DNA of 31,130 nt from Leadbetterella sp964423865 (GCA_964423865.1 CAYRGN010000043.1:1-31130), one strand, 5' to 3'. Counted from the first letter of the stretch, positions 8,466-17,425 are shown. A program made the numbers and translations. Notes: generated by a model not told the origin, from the letters alone.

Positions 8466-10910
8466 ATGTTTAGAATTATCTTTTGTTTTTTCGTGCTTTG
8501 CTCCTTTCAGTCTGTGGGGCAGGCGGATGTCAGCGGGTCGTTACAAGGTGAAGCCGACAAGGAACCGCTTATGTTTGCCAATGTATCTTTATTTAATTCC
8601 AGAACCAATGATTATGTAAAAGGGGTTCAGACGGATCTCGACGGGAAGTTTCTGCTTCCCGGTATTCCCAAAGGAACGTATTACCTAAAAGCCAGCTATG
8701 TGGGTTTCCAGGATTTTCAGAAGACCGACATTGTGGTGGAAGACGGCCAAAATCTTCACCTGGGCGTTCTGGTACTTCAGGCTACCGGCACACTGCTGGA
8801 AGAAGTAGTGGTGGCGGGTACGAAGCCGGCCATGGAGTTGCAGATGGACAGGAAGGTATTTAACGTGGCCCAGAGTGCGATCAGTGTGGGCGGAACGGCT
8901 ACCGACCTCCTGACCAACGTACCTTCCCTCCAGGTAGACATGGACGGATCGGTGAGCCTGAGAGGGTCATCTAATGTACGTATCCTGATTGACGGAAAAG
9001 AATCGGCCATGGCCGGAAATGACATCACCCGTTTACTTCAGGCTTTGCCCGCCAACGCCATTGAACGGGTAGAGGTGATTACGAACCCCTCGGCCCGCTA
9101 CGACGCGGAAGGCCAGTCGGGTATTATCAATATTGTGCTGAAAAAAGATGCGCGCTACGGTTTCAACGGCGCCGTGACCGCCTCAGGGGGGTCGTATGGG
9201 AACGCGGGCGCGGGCTTTAACCTGAATTATCGCCAGGGCAGACTCAACTACTTCGGAAATTATAACTTTAACCGCCGGAATATGGTGGGCGACAGCTGGA
9301 ACGATACCCGTTTCTTCGGCTCGGACGCCCGTACCGAAACCCGCAGCGAGAGCCGCCGCTTAGGACTGAACCACGGGTTTGGACTAGGAGTGGATTATTA
9401 TATTACGGACAAGACCCAGATAGGCGTTTCGGGGAATCTGAGCCTGAGAGCCAATAACCGCCAGGAAGACCTGTTTTACAAATACCGCAATAACCCGGAA
9501 ATGACGGGCGACAGTGAGCGTTATTCCCGCCAGGAGGAAGACGACCTGGGTTACGACATCAATGTCAACTTCAAGCAGGAATTTGACCGGAAAGGGGAGG
9601 AGTTGACGGCGAATTTCGCCCGGGGGAAAGATACGGAAGAAGGGGTGAATACCTTCCTGCAATACTATAGCGTGTCGCGTCAACTGATGGAAGACCGCCG
9701 CAACGAGACTACGGAAGGCGGTGGAAATACGAACATCCAGGTAGATTACAGCCTGCCTTTTTCTGAAACGAGTAAATTCGGTACCGGTTACCGTACCATG
9801 ATTCGTACCTCAGACGAAAGCCAGTATTCCCAGTATGTAGACTCTACGAATACCCTGGTGCCGGATTATGCCATCAGCAATGACTTCCTGATGAAGAGCA
9901 GCGTACATGCGTTTTATGTCAATTACGAAAACCAGATTACACCCGAGTTCGGCTTCCAGGTAGGTCTCCGGGCTGAGCAGGCGTATCTGGATACGGAATA
10001 TCTTTCGTACGATCCGACCCTCTCCGCGCAAGACAGATCGGCGAAAGGGCGCCTGGATTATTTCCGGATTTACCCGAGTGTGTTCCTGACCCGGAAGTTT
10101 GGGGAGGAGAACCAGCTGCAGGCCAGTTATACCCGGCGGGTGAGCAGGCCGAGAGGCTGGCAGGTCAATCCTTTCATCAATGTGTCTGACCCGATGAACG
10201 TGCGCCAGGGAAATCCTAACCTTTTGCCCGAAGATATTCATTCTTTTGAATTGAGTTATGCCCGTTTCTGGGAGAAAGTGACGCTGACTTCTTCGGCCTA
10301 TTACCGCCGGGTGAACGATGTGGTCCAATCTGTGATTACTTCGGTGGAAGGTACGAGCGGAGCTACTTTTTCCCAGTTTCATAATATCAGCCGGAACGAA
10401 GCCAGCGGAGTGGAAATGATCTCCCAGCTGAACTTCGGTAAGAAGGTAGATGTGACGGCTAACGCCAACTTTTTCTTCCGTAGATTTTTCGGGAGTGAGG
10501 AATTTAATATTGACCCTACCCAGGGTTTCAACTGGAACGCCAATGCCATCACCAATTACCGGATCCGGCCCAACTTGTCGGCCCAGGTGCGTACCGAATA
10601 CCGCGCTCCTATGATTCAGGCCCAGGGAAAAAGTGTGGAGGCCTTTATTGTAGACGCAGGCCTCAAACTGGAGGTGCTGAATAGAAAAGGCATGGTGAAC
10701 CTGAATGTAAGAGACCTTTTCAACCAGCGGAGATGGGGCGGTTATACGGAAACTACCCAGTTTTACCGGGAACACGAGAGCCGGTGGATGCGCCGGATGG
10801 TGATGGTTTCATTCACCTACCGGATAGGCCGGATGCAGAACGATAATAAGAAAAGAGGGAATAACGAAGGAGGCGGTGAATTTGAAGGCGGAGAAGGCGG
10901 GTTTCGTTAA
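8466..10910 (+). CDS. TonB-dependent-receptor-like outer-membrane protein (OMP_b-brl_3 type)
   Basis: Outer-membrane protein expected to form a 22-strand-type barrel. After a signal peptide ending near GQA (about residue 20) comes a carboxypeptidase-regulatory-like beta-sandwich (SLQGEADKEPLMFANVSLF to about 105, with DLDGKFLLPGIPKGTYYLKASYVGF). Next is a plug domain (LEEVVVAGTKP to about 235; VRILIDGKESA, IERVEVITNPSARYDAEGQSGIINIVLKK), then a long barrel rich in alternating aromatic residues. The tail is Gly/Glu-rich (NNEGGGEFEGGEGGF), common in this subfamily. I chose the ATG at 8466 over the GTG at 8460. No SusD partner is adjacent, so this is not a standard polysaccharide locus; the ligand is unknown. 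Confidence 0.9.
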   Translation: MFRIIFCFFVLCSFQSVGQADVSGSLQGEADKEPLMFANVSLFNSRTNDYVKGVQTDLDGKFLLPGIPKGTYYLKASYVGFQDFQKTDIVVEDGQNLHLGVLVLQATGTLLEEVVVAGTKPAMELQMDRKVFNVAQSAISVGGTATDLLTNVPSLQVDMDGSVSLRGSSNVRILIDGKESAMAGNDITRLLQALPANAIERVEVITNPSARYDAEGQSGIINIVLKKDARYGFNGAVTASGGSYGNAGAGFNLNYRQGRLNYFGNYNFNRRNMVGDSWNDTRFFGSDARTETRSESRRLGLNHGFGLGVDYYITDKTQIGVSGNLSLRANNRQEDLFYKYRNNPEMTGDSERYSRQEEDDLGYDINVNFKQEFDRKGEELTANFARGKDTEEGVNTFLQYYSVSRQLMEDRRNETTEGGGNTNIQVDYSLPFSETSKFGTGYRTMIRTSDESQYSQYVDSTNTLVPDYAISNDFLMKSSVHAFYVNYENQITPEFGFQVGLRAEQAYLDTEYLSYDPTLSAQDRSAKGRLDYFRIYPSVFLTRKFGEENQLQASYTRRVSRPRGWQVNPFINVSDPMNVRQGNPNLLPEDIHSFELSYARFWEKVTLTSSAYYRRVNDVVQSVITSVEGTSGATFSQFHNISRNEASGVEMISQLNFGKKVDVTANANFFFRRFFGSEEFNIDPTQGFNWNANAITNYRIRPNLSAQVRTEYRAPMIQAQGKSVEAFIVDAGLKLEVLNRKGMVNLNVRDLFNQRRWGGYTETTQFYREHESRWMRRMVMVSFTYRIGRMQNDNKKRGNNEGGGEFEGGEGGFR

Positions 10911-11073
10911 AACCAATGAATGCCCTGACCATTGGCAGTGCTAGTCAAGTTCTTAATGGACAATAAGCCTTTTTTGGGCCTGTAACGGGTTTTCGGAAAA
11001 AATTACGTTTGGGAAGCCGGCAAATCGTTTGATTTTTACTACTTTAGTAGAATATAACCCTGCTATTGACAGA

Positions 11074-12192
11074 ATGGAAAAATCACAGCGTCTCCAATCC
11101 CTGGATATACTCCGCGGACTTGATCTCTTTTTTCTTGTGGCCCTTGAGCCGGTTTTAAAGCGCCTGGCCATTGACCGCCCGTGGTACGACCAACTGATGC
11201 TGAACTTTGAACATGTAGAGTGGGAGGGTTTCGTGCTTTGGGACCTGATCATGCCGCTTTTCCTTTTTATGGCGGGCGTTTCTATGCCCTTCGCACTCTC
11301 CCGTTTCGAGCATGCTCCGAAACCGGCCTATGGCCGTATTCTGAAGCGAGTGGCTTTGTTGTGGCTCCTGGGTATGGTTTGCCAGGGGAATCTGCTGGGG
11401 CTTGATCCGGATAAAATTTACCTGTATTCCAATACTTTACAGGCCATTGCCATGGGTTACCTGATTGCGGCGGTTTTCTTCCTGCATACGGGTTGGAAAT
11501 TCCAGGTGGGGGCTGCGGCAGCCTTATTACTGATTTATTGGGGTGCCATGGAGTGGGTCAGGGTCGGTACTTTCGGTGGCGGTAACTACACGGCCGGTGG
11601 AAACCTGGCGGAGTGGATAGACCGGGCCGTATTGGGGCGGTTCCGGGACGGGGCAACGGTCATTGACGGACAGGTGATATTCAAGGAAAGCTACTGGTAC
11701 ACCTGGATCCTGAGCAGCCTGAATTTTGGGGTGACCGTACTTACGGGCCTTTTTGCGGGCTATATTCTAAAAAATAAAGACTTGGTTCCCCGGCGGAAAT
11801 TGTACCTGCTTACGGCAATCGGAGGGGCCATGGTACTGACCGGATGGCTCTGGCATTTGCAGTTGCCGGTCATTAAAAAGCTATGGACCAGTTCTATGGT
11901 GTTGGTCAGCAGCGGGTACTGTTTTCTGCTGATGGCTTTGTTTTATTACCTTGTAGATTACAAAAAATTTTGGAAACCGTTTTCCTGGTTAAAGGTATAC
12001 GGAATGAACTCCATTGTGGCCTATATGCTGGCCATGAGTGTCAGTTTCAGCTCCATCGGCCGCTCCCTCTTCTATGGCCTGGAACAATATGTGGGTCCGT
12101 GGTATTCGGCCATTATTGCTTTGTCGAACGCTTTCATTATCTATTTTATACTTCGGTTGATGTACAAAAAGGGAATTTTTCTCCGGGTCTGA
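11074..12192 (+). CDS. DUF5009 / heparan-alpha-glucosaminide N-acetyltransferase-like membrane protein
   Basis: Multi-pass inner-membrane protein of the HGSNAT/acyltransferase-3-related superfamily, expected to transfer an acyl group across the membrane to a sugar; substrate unknown. The beginning MEKSQRLQSLDILRGLDLFF is the typical SLDxxRG start, followed by WEGFVLWDLIMPLFLFMAGVSMPFAL, the second conserved block. About ten hydrophobic segments follow to the C-terminus. The longest frame opens at a TTG (11029), but the ATG at 11074 gives the family start and 372 residues. It stands alone on the plus strand behind the receptor gene, separated by about 160 bases in which I see nothing definite. 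Confidence 0.85.
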   Translation: MEKSQRLQSLDILRGLDLFFLVALEPVLKRLAIDRPWYDQLMLNFEHVEWEGFVLWDLIMPLFLFMAGVSMPFALSRFEHAPKPAYGRILKRVALLWLLGMVCQGNLLGLDPDKIYLYSNTLQAIAMGYLIAAVFFLHTGWKFQVGAAAALLLIYWGAMEWVRVGTFGGGNYTAGGNLAEWIDRAVLGRFRDGATVIDGQVIFKESYWYTWILSSLNFGVTVLTGLFAGYILKNKDLVPRRKLYLLTAIGGAMVLTGWLWHLQLPVIKKLWTSSMVLVSSGYCFLLMALFYYLVDYKKFWKPFSWLKVYGMNSIVAYMLAMSVSFSSIGRSLFYGLEQYVGPWYSAIIALSNAFIIYFILRLMYKKGIFLRV

Positions 12193-12236
12193 ATGCTGCT
12201 ACTGCAACTATAGCTCATGGGATATCGGTGTAGCCC

Positions 12237-12842
12237 TCAGGACAGGCGGTCAAAATCATCAATGATGGCCTGAAGGCGGCTTAGCGGTTCCCCGTAATTC
12301 CTGGTGACGAATTTTTCATTGCTCTTTTTACCCGCGTAAGTAACGAGAACCGGAGCCAGGATCAGCAGAACAGCCACATAGACCGGCACCCCTTCCAAAG
12401 GATTCTTCAGGGCAACGATATTCCGGAAAAACTCACGGGCTTCTGTCTTGAACAGGTTCACCATGGAGCTGAACATGATCACTCCATATAGAGCGGGTGA
12501 ACCGTAGAGTTGCGGCATGAAGGATGTAATGGCCGAATGTGCTTCTGTCAATGCCTCTTTGGAGGTATAAGGCCAGTCTTCAATTTTATGATAAAGCGCC
12601 TTTAGCCTGCGATAACGCCGAATAGCCCAAAACAGGACAACCGCTATCGCGATAAGTACAAGAGGGAAATAAGGGAGATACTCAGGCTGCTCGTATACGA
12701 CGGCACCACTGAAGGAAAGCCCCAAAATCGGAATGAGCCACAGTCCGTATTTTTCCGATAGTAAGAGAGTTTCGAGAGGCGTTAATACATCTCCTAAAGG
12801 CTCCATGGCCTTGTATAGTAGTTTTTCCTGTTCCGGGTTCAT
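12237..12842 (-). CDS. Hypothetical membrane protein
   Basis: No family recognised. The protein (201 residues from the ATG at 12842; a GTG at 12905 would add 21) has two closely spaced hydrophobic segments near the N-terminus (LWLIPILGLSFSGAVVY and YFPLVLIAIAVVLFWAI) joined by a short loop. A basic stretch RRYRRLKALYHK follows, then an amphipathic central part and a third hydrophobic segment VPVYVAVLLILAPVLVTYAG, then a charged tail. It is probably an inner-membrane protein. It is 68 bases downstream of folE on the same strand and converges with the acyltransferase gene, so it may be a distal member of the queD-folE transcript. Confidence 0.65.
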   Translation of the reverse strand: MNPEQEKLLYKAMEPLGDVLTPLETLLLSEKYGLWLIPILGLSFSGAVVYEQPEYLPYFPLVLIAIAVVLFWAIRRYRRLKALYHKIEDWPYTSKEALTEAHSAITSFMPQLYGSPALYGVIMFSSMVNLFKTEAREFFRNIVALKNPLEGVPVYVAVLLILAPVLVTYAGKKSNEKFVTRNYGEPLSRLQAIIDDFDRLS

Positions 12843-12910
12843 TTCATGACTTATGATAAACGCAAGATAATACGAAATGCATTTATCCTGAAAACTTTCG
12901 GTCACAAATT

Positions 12911-13588
12911 TTACCCTCTCAGTTTCACGAGGCTCAGGAATTCCTCCTTTTTGGTATTTTCCTTGTCAAAAACTCCACCGAAAAACGAAGTGACGGTAGA
13001 GCTGGTCTGGTCGGCGATTCCGCGTGAGGATACGCAGAAATGATCGGCATCTACCACTACTGCTACATCTGCTGTTTCCAGCACGTGGGTGAGGCTTTCA
13101 CCGATCTGTATGGTGAGGCGCTCCTGTACCTGTGGACGGCGCGCAAAATGGTTCACAATCCGGTGCAACTTGGAGAGGCCGATCACCTTCCCGGTCGAAA
13201 TGTAGCCGATATGCACCTTTCCTACAATAGGCACGAAGTGGTGTTCGCAATGGGAATAAAAGGTGATATCTCTTTCTACCAGGATTTCACTGAAACGGTA
13301 ATTGTTTTCAAACAGGGTGACCGAAGGCATATTTTCAGGATTCAATCCGGAAAACAATTCCTGCACATACATTTTAGCCACCCGGTGGGGAGTGCCGGCC
13401 AGGCTTTCGTCTGTAAGGTCAAGGCCTAGTGTATGCATGATTTCCCTGAAATGAAGGGAGATTTTTTCTATTTTTTCCTCATCGGATAAGACAAAAGCGT
13501 CCGGACGGAGCGGTGTTTTTGCGTTCGTCATCAGGTGGTCGTTTCCGATCTCCTCTTCCCGGAGGGTATTATTCAGGATATTCAACAT
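12911..13588 (-). CDS. folE: GTP cyclohydrolase I
   Basis: Converts GTP to 7,8-dihydroneopterin triphosphate, the entry to folate and, through QueD, to queuosine. The family signature is complete: GTPHRVAKMY, the zinc and catalytic region YSHCEHHFVPIVGKVHIGYI, SKLHRIV, ARRPQVQERLT, and a downstream zinc cysteine in DADHFCVSSRG. About 225 residues from the ATG at 13588; the longer reading starts at a TTG (13606) and is less likely. The chosen start overlaps the end of queD by 20 bases, so the two genes should be translated in a coupled way. Identification is secure. Confidence 0.95.
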   Translation of the reverse strand: MLNILNNTLREEEIGNDHLMTNAKTPLRPDAFVLSDEEKIEKISLHFREIMHTLGLDLTDESLAGTPHRVAKMYVQELFSGLNPENMPSVTLFENNYRFSEILVERDITFYSHCEHHFVPIVGKVHIGYISTGKVIGLSKLHRIVNHFARRPQVQERLTIQIGESLTHVLETADVAVVVDADHFCVSSRGIADQTSSTVTSFFGGVFDKENTKKEEFLSLVKLRG

Positions 13589-13979
13589 AATTTCTTTCCG
13601 TTTCAAATAGCCGGACCTTCAGGTCATAATTTTCGTCGATCCTGGGCCGTAATATATCGTAAATCACCACACAAATGTTTTCCGCGGTAGGATTTAACTC
13701 TTTAAACCAGGGAAGATCGAGGTTCAGGTTTTTGTGATCAAAAATTTCGAGGACGTATTCCCGGATCAGGTCACTAAGTACCTTGAGATCATAGACAAAC
13801 CCGGTTTTAGGGTCTATTTCCCCACTTACTTTTACATGCAACTCGTAGTTATGCCCATGGTAATTAGGAAGGTTACATTTACCGAAAATACGGGCATTGG
13901 TCTCAGAATCCCACTCCGGATTATGAAGCCTGTGCGCAGCGTTGAAATGCTCTTTTCTAAATACGGAAACTCTTGTCAT
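13569..13979 (-). CDS. queD: 6-carboxytetrahydropterin synthase (6-pyruvoyltetrahydropterin synthase family)
   Basis: Converts dihydroneopterin triphosphate, the FolE product, to 6-carboxytetrahydropterin on the way to queuosine; a role as pyruvoyl-pterin synthase cannot be excluded from sequence alone. Zinc and catalytic residues are visible in FNAAHRL and CNLPNYHGHNYEL (Cys plus His-Gly-His). DHKNLN and ENICVVIYDIL follow, then the closing LFETERNYVEY with the conserved glutamate. I start at the ATG at 13979 (MTRVSVFRKEHF, 136 residues) rather than the longer frame. An aaactttg box ends three bases before this ATG, suggesting a very short or absent leader. Linked to folE by overlap. Confidence 0.92.
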   Translation of the reverse strand: MTRVSVFRKEHFNAAHRLHNPEWDSETNARIFGKCNLPNYHGHNYELHVKVSGEIDPKTGFVYDLKVLSDLIREYVLEIFDHKNLNLDLPWFKELNPTAENICVVIYDILRPRIDENYDLKVRLFETERNYVEYPE

Positions 13980-14149
13980 GTACAAAGTTTGTGTACTACA
14001 CATCAAAAAATACGCCCGAATGGCGAAAGGACATTATTATAAATGCGGAAATTTCATGAAAAGTTCAGACCGGACCCTATTTTGTGAAATTAAATTGTTC
14101 ATCAAAAAAAGGCGAAGCCATACATTTAGTTTAATTGTTCCAGCTTCAT

Positions 14150-14157
14150 TATCTTTG
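14150..14157 (+). promoter_or_regulatory. -7 box (TATCTTTG) four bases before the dnaX start
   Basis: TATCTTTG matches TAnnTTTG exactly and ends four bases before the ATG at 14162. In Bacteroidota the transcript starts a few bases past this box, so the dnaX mRNA would begin at or next to its start codon. A weak ttta (14125-14128) lies 21 bases upstream as a possible -33 element. Confidence 0.5.
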
Positions 14158-14161
14158 CGAT

Positions 14162-15832
14162 ATGGATAACTTCGTTGTATCAGCCCGCAAGTACCGCCCG
14201 GTCACGTTTGATTCGGTGGTAGGACAATCGCACATTACCACCACCCTCCGGAACGCCATTTCTTCCGGGCAGCTGGCCCAGGCTTTCCTTTTTACAGGAC
14301 CAAGGGGGGTAGGAAAAACCACCTGTGCCCGGATTCTGGCCAAGACCATCAACTGCCAGAATGTGACCGCCGATACCGAACCGTGTAATGCGTGTACTTC
14401 CTGCAAAAATTTTGCCCAGAATGCGTCTTTTAATATTCATGAGCTGGATGCGGCTTCCAATAACTCGGTAGAGGATATCCGTAACCTGATTGACCAGGTG
14501 AGGTTTCCCCCCCAGGACGGTAAATACAAGGTGTATATCATTGACGAGGTGCACATGCTTTCGCCAGCGGCGTTTAATGCTTTTCTTAAAACCCTGGAAG
14601 AGCCGCCCGCGTATGCCGTATTTATCCTGGCTACTACTGAAAAACACAAGATACTTCCTACCATCCTAAGCCGTTGCCAGATCTTTGATTTTAACCGGAT
14701 ACAGATCAAAGACATGGCCCGTCACCTGGCCCGGATCGCGGAAAGCGAGCAGGTCACGTTTGAGGAGGAGGCCCTGGAGCTGATTGCCCTGAAAGCAGAC
14801 GGTGGACTCCGCGATGCGCTTTCTATGTTTGACTTGAACGTGACTTTTGCGAAAGACCGGGCGCTTCGTTACAAAGATGTCCTGGAAAATCTGCACGTGC
14901 TGGATTACGATTATTACCTGAAAATGACCGACAGCCTCTACGGGGGCGATATCACGCAGGTGATCTTATTGCTGAATGAGATTATTGTGAAAGGATTTGA
15001 CCTGCACCAGTTTGTAGCGGGTTTAAACGAGCATTTCCGGAATATCCTGGTGTGTAAAAACCCGGAGACGGTGCACCTTCTCGAACTGTCGGACAGCATT
15101 AAGGCGCGCTTCCTGGCGCAATCTCAGGGTATTTCTGCTTCTTTTCTCTTGTCGGCACTTAGTGTGGGCTCTCAGCTGGATGTGAATTTTAAATCGGCTA
15201 AAAACCAAAGGCTGCATGTGGAGATCGGCCTGCTGAAACTGTCGCAGATTACGGCGGTGCTGAACCTGGCCAACCTTTCTGAGGCTGAAAAAAAAAAGCC
15301 TGACCTAACGGCAAGTACGTCTGAAATGACGCCTACGGTCGCTTCAGCGCCACCTGTACCTGAATCGAAACCCGTGAAAATCGGCGGACTCCGGTCTATC
15401 AGAAGTGTGAGGCAGGAGGAAGAAACGCCGGCGTTGAGTCCAACCCCTCAGGCGGAACTTCCGCCGGAGCAGGCGAAGGTAGATTTTACCGAGGGCCACG
15501 CGATAGGGGTGTTGAGCGAATTCTTTAAAACACGCAGTTCTCCCAACGAAAAGCTGCTTTTTGAAAGCGGTTACGATATGGACGGTACGCACATCCGGTT
15601 TAAACTGCCGAACACCTTTCTTCTCAGTCTGTTTGAAAGTATCAAGTCGGATCTCCTGGAGTTTATGAAAAGGAAGCTCCGCAACCCCGATATTACGGCC
15701 GATGCTATTGTTACGGCGGCGCAATCGGCCGCAAAACCCCGTACGGAACAACAGAAATTTGAGGCGATGGCCGAAAAAAACCCGGTGCTGTGGGACCTGA
15801 AAAAGGGGCTGGATCTGGACCTTATTTTTTAA
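14162..15832 (+). CDS. dnaX: DNA polymerase III subunit gamma/tau
   Basis: Clamp-loader ATPase subunit of the replicative polymerase. It has an N-terminal AAA+ module with Walker A GPRGVGKTT (about residues 45-53) and a zinc-binding cysteine cluster between CQNV and CNACTSC. Walker B is IIDEVHML, and the sensor/arginine-finger region is LATTEKHKILPTILSRCQIF. The collar domain extends to about residue 370, and a Pro/Glu/Ser-rich linker leads to a C-terminal domain (GHAIGVLSEFF to the end). The 556-residue length is typical of Bacteroidota DnaX. The ATG at 14162 gives the standard start MDNFVVSARKYRPVTF; the frame opens upstream at a TTG. No slippery A-run and stem-loop typical of E. coli frameshifting was recognised, apart from an A9 run near 15289-15297. 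Confidence 0.95.
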   Translation: MDNFVVSARKYRPVTFDSVVGQSHITTTLRNAISSGQLAQAFLFTGPRGVGKTTCARILAKTINCQNVTADTEPCNACTSCKNFAQNASFNIHELDAASNNSVEDIRNLIDQVRFPPQDGKYKVYIIDEVHMLSPAAFNAFLKTLEEPPAYAVFILATTEKHKILPTILSRCQIFDFNRIQIKDMARHLARIAESEQVTFEEEALELIALKADGGLRDALSMFDLNVTFAKDRALRYKDVLENLHVLDYDYYLKMTDSLYGGDITQVILLLNEIIVKGFDLHQFVAGLNEHFRNILVCKNPETVHLLELSDSIKARFLAQSQGISASFLLSALSVGSQLDVNFKSAKNQRLHVEIGLLKLSQITAVLNLANLSEAEKKKPDLTASTSEMTPTVASAPPVPESKPVKIGGLRSIRSVRQEEETPALSPTPQAELPPEQAKVDFTEGHAIGVLSEFFKTRSSPNEKLLFESGYDMDGTHIRFKLPNTFLLSLFESIKSDLLEFMKRKLRNPDITADAIVTAAQSAAKPRTEQQKFEAMAEKNPVLWDLKKGLDLDLIF

Positions 15833-16251
15833 GGAGTATTGAGTAGGGAGTATTGAGTAGGGAGTATGGAGTATGGAGTAGGGGGTAGTTCCGAGTGCCA
15901 AGTGATTAGATCCGGGGTGGGGCTGTCACGCAGGTGTTCGCCCTTGTCAGGCTGAGCCTGTCGAAGCCACACAAAGTCGGTATAGAGTAGGTGTCACTAC
16001 TCAATATTTGGTAAGCAGAGTCTCGGTAAGCCGAAGACTCTGCTTGGACAATAATTAATATGAACTTGGACAAGGCTTCGACAACTCAGGGCTTCGACAA
16101 GCTCAGCCTGACAGTGGGGACTCAGAATCCGGCACTACTCCCTACTCCCTACTCAGAACTAATTTAAACCATTTCGCCCGAATATTACTTTTTTCATGCG
16201 AAAACCGTTTCAAGTTTACTTATTTCCCGGTAAATTTGTAAAAAAAAGACA
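15833..16251. repeat. Repeat-rich intergenic region between dnaX and rpiB
   Basis: There is no gene in these 419 bases. In order: seven copies of a 7-base unit, ggagtat/tgagtag, at 15833-15881; a cttgtcaggctgagcctgtc element at 15943-15962; and an agagtag/ctactc mini-hairpin near 15985-16001. Next is a hairpin with 11-base arms at about 16013-16045 (gcagagtct / agactctgc), then two inverted gcttcgaca elements at 16074-16112, the second being gcttcgacaagctcagcctg. Last is an inverted copy of the 7-base unit (actccctactccctactc) at 16136-16153. The layout is nested and roughly palindromic about the central hairpin. Such cttcgacaagctcagcctgac repeats are widespread in Bacteroidota and other bacteria. 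Confidence 0.8.
16208..16238 (+). promoter_or_regulatory. Promoter of rpiB (TTTC-N19-TAAATTTG)
   Basis: The -7 box TAAATTTG (16231-16238) fully matches TAnnTTTG, and TTTC (16208-16211) is one base off the -33 consensus at exactly 19 bases spacing. It lies 13 bases before the rpiB ATG. Confidence 0.6.
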
Positions 16252-16695
16252 ATGGCGTTACGAGTGGCAATCGGCAGTGATCATGCCGGCTTTCAATATA
16301 AAAAGAGAATACTGGCCTGGTTGCAGGAGGAGAATTATATTACCGCAGATTTTGGTGCGTATACGGAAGATTCTATGGATTACCCGGATGCGGTTCACCC
16401 TCTGGCCACGGCGGTGGAAAACGGCGAATATGATTTTGGTATATTGTTGTGCGGAAGTGCGAACGGGGTGTGTGTCACGGCGAATAAGCATCAGGGAATT
16501 CGGGCCGGACTGGCCTGGAATCTCGAAGTGGTGAAGCTGATCCGCCAGCACAATGACGCGAATGTACTGTGTCTGCCGGCCCGCTTTATTTCCGAATTTC
16601 AAGCGGTAGAATATGCGCGGGAGTTTTTGAATACTGCATTTGAAGGAGGTCGCCATGCGACCAGGGTGGGTAAAATTGCTCCCCCGGTTTGTTGA
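16252..16695 (+). CDS. rpiB: Ribose-5-phosphate isomerase B
   Basis: Interconverts ribose 5-phosphate and ribulose 5-phosphate in the pentose phosphate pathway. The 147-residue RpiB/LacAB fold shows IGSDHAGFQYKK at the N-terminus, the conserved YPDAVHPLA, LLCGSANGVCVTANKHQGIRAGL (split across the phosphate-binding and catalytic loops, with the catalytic cysteine in CGSANG), and HNDANVLCLPARF. The ATG start lies just behind a good promoter. It is a single-gene unit between the repeat region and the T9SS-sorted protein gene. Confidence 0.94.
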   Translation: MALRVAIGSDHAGFQYKKRILAWLQEENYITADFGAYTEDSMDYPDAVHPLATAVENGEYDFGILLCGSANGVCVTANKHQGIRAGLAWNLEVVKLIRQHNDANVLCLPARFISEFQAVEYAREFLNTAFEGGRHATRVGKIAPPVC

Positions 16696-16824
16696 TTTTT
16701 TAAGGTATTTTTAATGCATTGATGCAACCTTTTAATAAAAAAATCCGTCTAATATGTAAAAGGCAGAAAAATTTGCTTTATTTTGTAGAAAAAGAAGAAA
16801 TTATACGATAAAATTTACATTCAG

Positions 16825-17370
16825 TTGAAACGGTTCGGTAAAATAGCAGTGCTTGTGCTGATGACAATTTTGACATCAGGGGGCTTGTTTGCGCAAAATG
16901 CGGCCGAGTCACGTTTGAATGTAGGTAAAGACGCGAAGAAAACCATTGCTCCGCCCGCCAATACTTCTATTTTCGGAAAGCTTCCTGAAAAACTGAGTTT
17001 TAATTCCAAAACCGAGTTTACCCAGTTTTACCGTAACCTGCTGCTGAATGGCAAGTCGGAGACGAAGACGGAAGTTGTGACGGTGCGTACCTCGGATTCG
17101 GTGGTGGAGAAAATCAAATTTGGTAATATGTACCCCAACCCCGCTGTTAATTTCGTAGAAATTCCGTACGAAATTTCAGAGACCTTTAAAGAAGCCCGGG
17201 TAACTGTAATGAATATGGTAGGCGCGCCTTTGCTGGAACACCCCATTTCTGCCGGTTCCAATAAACTCAGGGTCAATACCACCAGCCTGGATTCCGGTAT
17301 CTATATGGTGCAATTTGTAGTAGACGGGAAAAAAGTGGGAACAAAAAAGCTGCTGGTGGAGCGCAACTGA
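16825..17370 (+). CDS. Short secreted protein with type IX secretion C-terminal sorting domain
   Basis: A 181-residue exported protein. An N-terminal signal peptide (FGKIAVLVLMTILTSGGLFAQ) ends near residue 24. A charged, low-complexity middle follows, then a C-terminal T9SS type A sorting domain (about residues 97-181): NMYPNPAVNFVEI, VTVMNMVGAPLL, KLRVNTTSLDSGIYMVQFVVDGKKVGTKKLLV read as its conserved blocks. The start is a TTG at 16825; the next in-frame ATG would remove the basic end of the signal peptide. Only about 70 residues lie between signal and sorting domain, so there is little room for a catalytic cargo; its function is unknown. The domain implies a working T9SS elsewhere in the genome. 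Confidence 0.85.
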   Translation: MKRFGKIAVLVLMTILTSGGLFAQNAAESRLNVGKDAKKTIAPPANTSIFGKLPEKLSFNSKTEFTQFYRNLLLNGKSETKTEVVTVRTSDSVVEKIKFGNMYPNPAVNFVEIPYEISETFKEARVTVMNMVGAPLLEHPISAGSNKLRVNTTSLDSGIYMVQFVVDGKKVGTKKLLVERN

Positions 17371-17413
17371 TAATTTTCTTGAAAGCCCTTCGTTTAATAC
17401 CCAATACAATTCT

Positions 17414-17421
17414 TACCTTTG
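17414..17421 (+). promoter_or_regulatory. -7 box (TACCTTTG) four bases before the bamD start
   Basis: TACCTTTG matches TAnnTTTG and ends four bases before the ATG at 17426, the same geometry as at dnaX. The -33 element is poor (ttta at 17393-17396 gives a 17-base spacer). Confidence 0.5.
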
Positions 17422-17425
17422 TCGG

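Noticed and set aside
9810..10775. 321-codon open frame on the minus strand inside the receptor gene
   Set aside because: Antisense to a well-supported barrel gene, no recognisable domain, and long antisense frames are expected in GC-richer genes.
15289..15297. A9 run in dnaX as a programmed frameshift site making gamma
   Set aside because: The run gives a Lys-Lys-Lys stretch, but I could not see a convincing downstream stem-loop or a nearby stop that would yield a typical gamma product. It could still cause transcriptional slippage.
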